64,000 nt of DNA from Ectocarpus siliculosus (taxonomy: Eukaryota; Sar; Phaeophyceae; Ectocarpales; Ectocarpaceae). Below the pieces are notes generated by a model. That model saw only the letters and a list, made by a program, of their open reading frames with translations. It was not told where the DNA came from and ran no database searches. Shown here in pieces: positions 56,816 through 64,000 of this stretch. Position 1 is the first letter of the stretch. Each line of letters begins with the position of its first letter. A program made the position numbers and the translations under genes. The stretch is from NCBI GenBank assembly GCA_000310025.1, contig FN647768.1:415248-479247 (forward strand), in the 5' to 3' direction.

Positions 56816-59800
56816 CTAAACTACAGGGTTCTGAGCTGAACCTGGTGCCCACTGGCCCGAAGGCGCGGGGGCGCGGTGTTGGGACCGCCGAGGCTGCGAA
56901 GAGCCACGCATCGAAGACAACGAAAAATAAGATGAACCGCCGATAGCCGGGGTTTTATTTGTCGCTAGAGGCGCGAACGCCTCCCACATATCCGCAATCG
57001 ACGCAAAGGGGGTGACGGCCGTGGCCAGAGCACCCGGGTACAAAACCGGAGACAAACTCGGAAATTGCTTGCAGACCGAATGCCGCACTATTTCTAGGAC
57101 CATGGATACGCTAGGGGCCAAAGTACGCTCAGAGCCAGTCACAGACGAAACCAACAAACGAAAAGCACGAAGGTAATCCGCGAAAGAAGTACCATCTGCT
57201 ACTCCAAATTGTTGAAGCCTCAAAAACGACTCTTGACGGTCGCCGACATCAAATTGCTCCGCAAGATGGCGCAACAGCAACTGAAAAGCTTCTGGTCCAG
57301 TGGCGCCGCTGTCCAAGCTTCTCTTCACCTGCTGAAAGTAATCAGCAATGGAAAGGACAAGATCGGCAGTGGAGGGCTTGTCAGGGGTGATCGCACCCGA
57401 GTGTTTCTTTTCGAGAGGCCGTTCCCATCCAGGCACGTAATCAGTACTGTCCAACCCTTCGCTTTGGTCATCACACAGCAAAAATATGTCGGACAAGGCC
57501 GTTCGTGTTGTGCGGATGAGCTGTTGGTAGCCGTCCCCAGGCAACAAAGTTGAAGGGAAGGGCATGGTAGCGACATTTCCAACTTTTTTCAAGTTCAGAG
57601 TGATGTACGCCCGTTGGACAGTAACTACGTGAGCCTTGCGAACTGCCGAAGCAGCCGCATCTACTGTGGCTTGACGAGCATGTGCAATGTTGGAGGAAAG
57701 TGGCAAAACACTATCATCCGAAACGACAGGGGGTGCAGCAGCTGCAACCGAAGAAGCAGCAGGCGGAACACGATCCCAAGACGGTACAACATGATGAACA
57801 TCTTGTACGGGCACAAAAGTCGAAGGGGGGGTGGGGTTTGAGAACCCGGGGTTGTGTGCGATTCCTGAGCCTACAGCATAATCAGCGGTAGAAAAAACAG
57901 GAGGGGCAACAGTTTCCGAAGAAACGGGGGGGGCCGAAGCCTGTGGCATGTTCGAAAACGCAGCACGAATTTCCGAAGAAACGGGGGGGGCCGAAGCCGG
58001 AAGGTTCGAAAACGCAACACGAGGTTCCGAAGAAACGGGGGGGGCCGAAGCCGGAAGGTTCGAAAACGCAACACGAGTTTCCGAAGAAACGGGGGGGGCC
58101 GAAGCCGGGGGTACTGCCGAAGCAGGGGTGGCGGCCGAAGCCGAGGGCGCCGCCGAAGCAGCGGTGGTGGCCGAAGCCGAGGGTGCCGCCGAAGCAGCGA
58201 TGGTGGCCGAAGCCGAGGGCGGCGCCGAAGCAGCGATAGTGGCCGAAGTCGCCGACGCCGCGGGGGGTAGAACCATCTGGACAGGCTCGGCCGGCCGGCC
58301 GGTGGCTGCAGACCTTGTTCCGCCGCCGGTGGCGGAATCCCGAAGCTCGGGAGTCGAAAGCCTAACTGAAGATGTCGGCTCGTGCTTGGGGGCCGGAGTC
58401 GTGGTCACCATGGTGCTAAGAAGGCCGTGGAGATGGCGATTGTAGCGCTCTGCGATTTCGAGACGATGAAAAGCCTCAGCCGTAGCAGCACGTTCATGCG
58501 AAGAAGAAAGCATGGGGGGGGGTGGGGGCACGGCGTAAGGGTAAGGGGAAAGGGTAGGGGCAGAGGGTACTGCTGAAACAACCGAGGTCGCAGCTAGGGG
58601 CGCCGAAGCAGGAGCTAGCATGGCAGAGTCGGTCGAAACGGTAGGATCGAAACCCGCCGTGTGAACACGTGAATCTGTGGAAAATGCGAGCAGAGGCGTA
58701 TCTACTGGCATAGAAACAGCGGTGTTTACAGCAGCCGAAGCCGCTGACACAGGGTTCTGTGTGGAAGTAGTGTGGGCGGGGAAAGGGGCAGACGACACTG
58801 TACGCAGGGTCGAAACGGTGCGAATAGGCGGAGCTGCAGGAATATTAGCATCGCCAGCAGTCGAAACTGTGAGCAGGGGCGAAGCTAATGGAATGGGCAA
58901 AAGTACACGTGCAGCAGTCGAAACCGCAGAGACAGGTGCACCAGTAGTGGGAACATGATAGGCATGTGGGGGGGCAGACGTCACAGCAGTACGCAGCGTC
59001 GAAACGGTACGCAAAGGTGGGGCGGCTAAGGCAGCAGCACCGCGAACAGTCGAAACTGTGGGTAGCGGCGGAGCTAAAGGGATGGGGGCAAACACACCTA
59101 CAGCAGTCGAGACCGCAGGGACAGGCACATTAGCAGTCGAAACTGCACGTGTAGTCGAAACTACTGAAGCTAAAGCATCGGAGGCAAACGAAATGGCCTG
59201 TGTGGGCGAAACCACGGGATCAGATGCAGTAGAATCAACCGAAAGAGCTGGGGTAGACGAGGCTACTGTGGGGAGTGTACCAGAGGCAATCGAAATCGCC
59301 CGTGTAGTCGAAACTACTGGAACAGTGGTTGGTAATGCGGCGGAATCTGCAAGCGGTGATGTCACTGAAGCAGATGCACGACGGTCACGAAGCCGTTGAG
59401 CGCGAGCCGCTGCTTGTACACGATCGCTACGAGAAGAAAAAGGGGGAATCGCCGGCACTGTATAGTCGAACTGCAACGTGCTGCGAGAAGCCGAGCGACT
59501 GGACAAGCGTGGTACTACAGGGCCAGCAACATGGTCGAAACCGATGTCGGTCCCAAGAGCAGGGTGCTCAACGGTGGATGGGGCGAGAGGAAAATTCGAG
59601 TCGACATGTGGTTCACGCGGGAATTCAGAAAGCTCATCACCAGCAGCCGTCGAGACGGACTGCTGTTGTACACCCAAAGACACAGAGGCAGGAACCGAAG
59701 TTCCAGGTGTGGGTGCTGGCGGTTTGAGGACAGCACCCACGGGGTTAGCGTCGACCGAAGCCTGCGAGGCGAACCTCTCCCGAATGCGTTGAGCGCGAAG

Positions 59801-60001
59801 CTCTGACAAACGAGCGGCATCGGCAATAGGGTCAGCGGCACGAGCACCGTCCGAAGACAGCAGCAGCTGTGTGGCCTGACGGCCAGCTGCCGGGGACCCG
59901 AAGGTCGCTACGCGAGGCGATGGCACTGGCGAACGCGAACGTTCCGAATGCTCAGGACTCGCCGAAGCAGAGTCCGATGAGCCGACGCTAGATTGAGACA
60001 T
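56816..60001 (-). CDS. Gag, long Ser/Ala/Pro-rich form with capsid-like C-terminus
   Basis: ATG at 60001 (MSQSSVGSSDSASASPEH) is the best start. The frame stays open further upstream only through the leader and LTR. About 1060 residues. The first 750 are low-complexity with many VSTxxA phrases, then AASAPPSASAT repeats, then an 18-residue repeat (54 bp, about 57913-58110). Only the last 250 (AYITLNLKKVGNVATMPFPS, YFQQVKRSLDSG, LRLQQFGVADGTSF) are helical and resemble a Gypsy capsid. Nearly the same arrangement (FLETKDKSG, LQDFGVPNGTPYS) is in the plus-strand Gag. Unusually long for a Gypsy Gag. Confidence 0.82.
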   Translation of the reverse strand: MSQSSVGSSDSASASPEHSERSRSPVPSPRVATFGSPAAGRQATQLLLSSDGARAADPIADAARLSELRAQRIRERFASQASVDANPVGAVLKPPAPTPGTSVPASVSLGVQQQSVSTAAGDELSEFPREPHVDSNFPLAPSTVEHPALGTDIGFDHVAGPVVPRLSSRSASRSTLQFDYTVPAIPPFSSRSDRVQAAARAQRLRDRRASASVTSPLADSAALPTTVPVVSTTRAISIASGTLPTVASSTPALSVDSTASDPVVSPTQAISFASDALASVVSTTRAVSTANVPVPAVSTAVGVFAPIPLAPPLPTVSTVRGAAALAAPPLRTVSTLRTAVTSAPPHAYHVPTTGAPVSAVSTAARVLLPIPLASPLLTVSTAGDANIPAAPPIRTVSTLRTVSSAPFPAHTTSTQNPVSAASAAVNTAVSMPVDTPLLAFSTDSRVHTAGFDPTVSTDSAMLAPASAPLAATSVVSAVPSAPTLSPYPYAVPPPPPMLSSSHERAATAEAFHRLEIAERYNRHLHGLLSTMVTTTPAPKHEPTSSVRLSTPELRDSATGGGTRSAATGRPAEPVQMVLPPAASATSATIAASAPPSASATIAASAAPSASATTAASAAPSASAATPASAVPPASAPPVSSETRVAFSNLPASAPPVSSEPRVAFSNLPASAPPVSSEIRAAFSNMPQASAPPVSSETVAPPVFSTADYAVGSGIAHNPGFSNPTPPSTFVPVQDVHHVVPSWDRVPPAASSVAAAAPPVVSDDSVLPLSSNIAHARQATVDAAASAVRKAHVVTVQRAYITLNLKKVGNVATMPFPSTLLPGDGYQQLIRTTRTALSDIFLLCDDQSEGLDSTDYVPGWERPLEKKHSGAITPDKPSTADLVLSIADYFQQVKRSLDSGATGPEAFQLLLRHLAEQFDVGDRQESFLRLQQFGVADGTSFADYLRAFRLLVSSVTGSERTLAPSVSMVLEIVRHSVCKQFPSLSPVLYPGALATAVTPFASIADMWEAFAPLATNKTPAIGGSSYFSLSSMRGSSQPRRSQHRAPAPSGQWAPGSAQNPVV

Positions 60002-60136
60002 ACCGATAAGCGAGGCAAAGCTAAACTGTGGTTGGGACGAAAGCGCAAAAAACTGCAGCAGCAGCCTAAAGTACCAAACCGCGCCAAAACACAACCAAGC
60101 CAGACAACACCGTACGAATAAGCCGACAACGCCAAG

Positions 60137-60210
60137 TGTAGTGGTATGCACGCGTGATGAAGTCTGGTTGACCCGTGAAGAAGAACTCCTGTCCTGCCGA
60201 CGACGCCAAG
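60137..60210 (-). repeat. Partial duplicate of the LTR end and primer-binding site in the leader
   Basis: Bases 60137-60188 repeat the first 52 bases of the LTR (plus-strand view). The joining CGACAACGCCAAG at 60124-60136 repeats the primer-binding site before 60211. The leader thus contains a second LTR-end/PBS junction. Confidence 0.75.
60191..60208 (-). promoter_or_regulatory. Primer-binding site
   Basis: In element orientation TGGCGTCGTCGGCAGGAC lies two bases after the 5' LTR. The first ten bases are the same as in the plus-strand element, so both families probably use the same tRNA, not identified here. Confidence 0.7.
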
Positions 60211-60478
60211 TGTAGTGGTATGCACGCGTGATGAAGTCTGGTTGACCCGTGAAGAAGAACTCACTTGTTGTTACTCTTGTAGAACAGCAGCAGCAGTAGC
60301 TGTTGCCTTGGGTATCGGCAGGAATGACACCAAGGGGCACAGGATCCTCTGCACAAGCAGGGGCTACTAGATCCTGTCCCCTGCTTTTTATCCTTCCGCG
60401 GAGAGTTACATCTCTCCGCGCCTTCTAGAAGGAACCAAGCTCTTCTATGTTCCGTCTACACATCTGAATCCTATAACA
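60211..60478 (-). repeat. 5' LTR (268 bp), minus-strand Gypsy
   Basis: It is identical to 47562-47829. CTCC follows at 60479 as the target duplication. Confidence 0.92.
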
Positions 60479-60482
60479 CTCC

Positions 60483-61275
60483 CTCCTCTTTCTTACATGG
60501 AGCTCCACACCCTTCCCTGATGGTGGCCCATTTTGTAATCCGGATTGAAAACCGGTCTGAACTTACATAGCGCCCTTGGCGGACCATCTCTATTGACATG
60601 GCACGCCCCCATCCCTCTCTTCTATTTTCTTACCCAGTGCCACACCTCCTCTCCTGTATTATTCTTACACAGCCACACAGCGCCACACCCTCTCTCCTTC
60701 ATTATTCTTACTCAGCGCCACACCCCCTCTCCTTCACTTTTCTTACACAGCCCCACACCCTCTCTCCTTTTTGTTTCACGCAGTGCCTCACCCTCTCCCC
60801 TCTATTTTACTCACATAGTGCCCTACCCATTCTCCTCTTTGCGAGTAACACGTACACAGCGCCACGCCCTCCCCCCTCTTTCTTTCATGGAGCTCCACCC
60901 TTCCCTGATGGTCATCTTGTAATCCGGATTGAAACCCGGTCTGAACTTACATAGCGCCCTTGGCGGACCATCTCTATTGGCATGGCACGCCCCCATCTCT
61001 CTCTTCTATTTTCGTACCTAGCGCCACACCCCCTCTCCTGTATTATTCTCACACAGCCACACAGCGCCACACCCTCTCTCCTTCATTATTCTTACTCAGC
61101 GCCACACCCCCTCTCCTTTATTTTTCTTACACAGCCCCACGCCCTCAATTCCTCTATACTTTTTGCACAGCGCCACACCCCCTCTCCTTCATTTTTCTTG
61201 CACAGCCCCACACCCCCTCTCCTCTATACTTCTTACACAGCGCCACACCCTCCCTTCTCTTTCTTACATGGCGTT
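60483..61275. repeat. Pyrimidine-rich minisatellite with 384-bp higher-order repeat
   Basis: Basic units of about 37 bp (CACAGCGCCACACCC, then TCTCCT and a T-rich end) are organised in a larger unit that begins ACTTACATAGCGCCCTTGG at 60561 and again at 60945, a 384-bp period. Open frames across it are products of the repeat. 61276-61531 between it and the OTU gene shows no feature beyond being the presumed 5' region of that gene. Confidence 0.85.
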
Positions 61276-61531
61276 CCACCCTCTCCTGATGGTTTCCCAT
61301 CGTCCTACAATCTGAATGCTTTTCGTTTTGCATAATGTTTTGGATTATGACGGTTCCGTTCAGAAGGTTGAATAAATCTAACACACTACGGCAAACCTCG
61401 ATTCACACACTGCACCTCATTCGCATAACCTACAACATTATCCCTCTTACATCCTTCTTCGCATACTCTTGAGCTCGCTTGACGCATCGCTCCCTCAAAC
61501 CTCACTCCCCTACATTTATGGCAGGTGAAAC

Positions 61532-63210
61532 ATGGCACGGGAACATGGAAAGAAGGGACGCGGGAAGGGCCACTCGAGCAGGCGGAAGGCGAAGGCGCCG
61601 TCGTGGAGGGATGCGTGGACGGCCCCCGCCAACCCTGCGGACGGTTCGTGCGGGCTCCACAGCATGCTGCAGCTACTCTTGATGAAGGAGCGCGGCATCT
61701 CTGTGTCGGAAGCCGAGGGGGTGATCCGTCGAGCCGCCCGTACACAAGAAATGCGCGAGCTTCTGATCTTGTGCCGCCGGCGCGTCGTGAACTACCTTCG
61801 CGGCTCCCCGGACTTGGCGCTTTTCTTCGAGGACGAGGGAGATGCCGGCTCGGACGTTCTCACCACGGCGGAACTTGGATCTCTGGCCGAGTGGGAAGTG
61901 GCCATCCTCAAGGGAGGGAGCTACATCGACGGCATCGCAGTCTTGGTGCTGGGTCGCATCTTCGGGATCCCAGACGTGAGGATCGCCCACGAGGTCCGCG
62001 GAGTCGGCTTGGTGGATCGTTTCAATCCCAATGATGCAGTGGAGCCGACCGGTCAGCCCACGGTTCTGTGGTCGGGGGGGGAATCACTTTGTTCTCATTG
62101 CTCCCGATGCCAGCACCAAGGCTTCCACTGGAAACGACCTGGGCTCGGTCATGGAGTTCTGCAGGCAGGCGCTCAACCGGACGACGGCGCGTTCGTGAAT
62201 GCCGTGATCTCGTTCGTCCGTCGCATCCCTCGCCGCACCGGAACCGGGAAGACGGTCCACAAAACTTGCGGCATTCGCAAGTGGCCCCGAGGACGCATGC
62301 CGCTCAGGCGCGACCGTGTCTCTCGCTTTCGCGACATTTACCGTAGGCTGCGGAGCATCAGGGGAGGCGGGGACGGTGACGATTCGGGGGCCCCTTCGAG
62401 TGGGGGAGCTACGGCGGACGCAGCCACTCCGGAGGACCAGGACGCCATGGACGTGTCGGAGACTCCTGAGGCTCCTGGGGCTCATGACGCTCCGGTGATT
62501 GCGGGAGCTACGGTGGACGCAGCCACTCCGGAGGACCAGGATGCCATGGACGTGTCGGAGACTCCTGGGGCCTCGGTGAATGCGGGGCTAGGGGACGGAA
62601 AGGTGTGTGTGCGTTTCGAATATTCCTACTGTAGTAGTTATTATGTTGTTGTTCTTGTCACCACCCACACCCGCACACCCGACACGATTTACCACTTCCT
62701 TAGACTTAGAGGTGTGTGTAGACTTAGAGGTGTGTGGTTAGACGTGGCCCCCAAAGCGTCTAGGCGTACGCTAAGGCGCGGCTCGTGCTACCCTCCACGT
62801 GTGTGTTTTCGTGATCCACCCCGTCACCCATCACTCTCCTTTCAATCGTTCAGGCGGGGGAGGTTGCACTTGCACCCGCGTTTGGTGGAGCTATCCCGTC
62901 CGTTTCCGCGTCGAGTGCCCCGTCTTCCACTGATTCCGCGCCTAGCATCCCGTCTTCACCCGATTCCCTGGGCGAACCAGAGGCCAACGAGCAGCAGGTG
63001 AGAGATTGAGCACCTCGAGCGGTTTATTCTCATAGCTGAACAGGATAGCTCATGCCCAACTCCACGTGTAAGTATGTGTTCTCGTTGCCCAACCCGTCGC
63101 CCATCACTCTCGTTTGAATCATTCAGGTGGGGGAGGTTGCACCGGCATTTGGCGGTGCTATCCCGTCCGATTCCTCGTCGAGTGTCTCGTCTTCCACCGT
63201 CTTCAACTGA
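61532..63210 (+). CDS. OTU-type cysteine protease (deubiquitinase-like) gene, frame broken at a G8 run
   Basis: ATG at 61532 opens a basic N-terminus (MAREHGKKGRGKGHSSRRK), then ADGSCGLHSMLQ, the DGxC catalytic box of OTU proteases. GSYIDGIAVLVLGRIFGI corresponds to the family's second conserved strand-helix. The catalytic histidine motif (NHFVLIAPD) is only readable one base out of frame, after G8 at 62074-62081. That shifted frame stops at 62198, while the original frame goes on to a 33-residue repeat (two copies of AATPEDQDAMDVSETP). Exon 1 ends at a GTGTGT donor after 62602. Exon 2 (62854-62997) is 48 codons, phase 0 at both ends. A similar exon from 63127 meets TGA at 63208-63210. OTU enzymes remove ubiquitin from substrates. 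This copy is broken, or the G run is miscounted. Confidence 0.6.
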
Positions 63211-63400
63211 TTCTTGGGGCGGAGAGAATGGTGGTGGGTCGAACGAGGACACTCCGGAGGGCCGAGACGCCGTGAACGTGTCGGAGGCTCCTGAGGCTAA
63301 TCCCGCACCTCCGACCACCGGCAAGGCTTACTATCCTTTGTTCGAATCAAGTCGCATTGGTGCTCTCATTTTTTCGTGTTGTCTTTGTTATTCTTTTTGA
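63127..63400 (+). pseudogene. Repeated exon of the OTU locus, frameshifted
   Basis: It starts after CATTCAG like exon 2 and reads VGEVAPAFGGAIPSDS. A 10-bp duplication around 63196-63206 then shifts the frame, ending at TGA. The following frame resumes the repeat found in exon 1 (EDTPEGRDAVNVSEAPEA). It looks like a decayed tandem exon copy. Confidence 0.5.
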
Positions 63401-63465
63401 ACAAGCAACCCGCGACCTTAGAATAGTACACTCATTCATCCTTTCCAATTTTCCCGACGCACCAG

Positions 63466-63911
63466 GTTTGCGTCGTAACCCCGCCAGGCCAAGGAAGCCA
63501 TACGCAAACAAGGATGGAAATATGCCCGCGGCGCTTGAATCCAAGTGTTTAAATCCTGACAACATCCCCGAGTTGGCATACACCACCAAGGGTACAGTAA
63601 GAGTAACGGGCAGCAACATCCCCAAGAGCAATGGCCACGGCGGTGGCGGCAAACTCACGGCCGGTGGGGCCGGTGGCCGTGGCAGTGACTGCGGGGTCGC
63701 TCCCATGGGAGTGAGCGACGACGACATCGCCGGCGGTGACTTTGGCGGCGGCGGAAGCAGCGACGGGGACGTTGACGATGGCGACGGTTCCGCTGCGAGT
63801 ACTTCGTCTCCGACCAATTCCGCGTCGAGTGCCTCGTCTTCAACTGATTCCGCGTCGAGAAGCCCGTCTTCGCCCGATTCCCCGGGCACACCAGATGCCA
63901 ACGAGCGGCAG
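63466..63911 (+). CDS. Further coding exon of the OTU locus
   Basis: An open stretch after the acceptor CACCAG reads GLRRNPARPRKPYANKDGNM, then glycine-rich sequence, then the same Ser/Pro ending as exon 2 (SASSASSSTDSAS, PDANERQ) and the donor GTGAGAG. It has no ATG and no domain. The shared ending with 62854-62997 shows tandem exon duplication. The gene continues beyond the right edge; 63912-64000 is intron-like. Confidence 0.45.
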
Positions 63912-64000
63912 GTGAGAGATTGTGTACCTCGGGTGGTTTTTCCACAGCTAAACAGGATAGCTCGCGCTCAACTCCACGCGTGTGTGTGTGCTTTCTCTAC

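Larger units (their letters stand above)
47562..60478 (-). mobile_element. Complete Ty3/Gypsy chromovirus with NADAR domain (minus strand), identical LTRs
   Basis: 268-bp LTRs at both ends read the same base for base. The target duplication is CTCC (47558-47561 and 60479-60482), and the paralogous site near 60870 shows the sequence without an insertion. A primer-binding site and polypurine tract are in place. Gag and Pol are long open frames of one phase, separated by UGA. The element is 12.9 kb and inserted recently, judging by the LTRs, yet RT and nucleocapsid regions contain single-base frame changes or a stop. Confidence 0.93.

Noticed and set aside
56816-56818. TAG before the zinc knuckle as a second regulated stop
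   Set aside because: Compared with the relic one base is inserted right there, so a local indel explains it. No conservation supports a function.
60545-61335. Several ORFs of 100-125 residues in the minisatellite
   Set aside because: They repeat the same phrase in all frames because the DNA is a 37-bp repeat without stops; not genes.

Overview
The window looks like repeat-rich nuclear DNA of a eukaryotic alga, most likely a stramenopile and plausibly a brown alga. This is an inference from three things: GT-AG introns whose reading phases fit from exon to exon, a calcium-binding FG-GAP protein gene present twice, and a mix of DIRS, Mutator-like and chromodomain Ty3/Gypsy elements. No bacterial operons, tRNA or rRNA genes were seen. 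A 100-base assembly gap lies at 39189-39288.

Layout. 1-2351 is a decayed DIRS-like tyrosine-recombinase retroelement cut by the window edge. 2543-5046 holds inverted-repeat elements. 5106-7541 is a Mutator-like (MULE) element with a perfect 9-bp target duplication. 7564-17770 and 28226-35700 are two copies of one genomic block. Each copy carries a minus-strand gene for an integrin-alpha-like protein (seven FG-GAP/VCBS calcium-binding repeats, then a transmembrane exon), followed by a shared repeat called R1 here. A third R1 copy at 2543-4014 suggests the array once had more units. Copy 1 is interrupted by a 1-kb field of CATG motifs spaced every 10 bp (15366-16430).

Three related Ty3/Gypsy retrotransposons fill most of the rest: a 5'-truncated minus-strand relic (18160-28125, itself hit by a TA-target MITE at 19507-20246), a complete plus-strand element (37102-46794), and a complete minus-strand element with identical LTRs (47562-60478). 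All three encode a NADAR (YbiA/DUF1768-like N-glycosidase or ADP-ribose-processing) domain at the start of Pol, upstream of the aspartic protease. In the two complete elements Gag and Pol are in the same frame and separated by a UGA codon. Pol continues as protease, reverse transcriptase, RNase H, HHCC/DDE integrase, chromodomain and a Tudor-like C-terminal module. The NADAR domain inside a retrotransposon polyprotein is the strongest candidate for an undescribed system here.

61532 to the right edge carries an OTU-type cysteine protease gene, with its histidine motif thrown out of frame at a G8 run and with repeated serine/proline-rich exons. All retroelement coding regions except a few long ORFs show stops or single-base shifts, so most are called pseudogenes or broken CDS.
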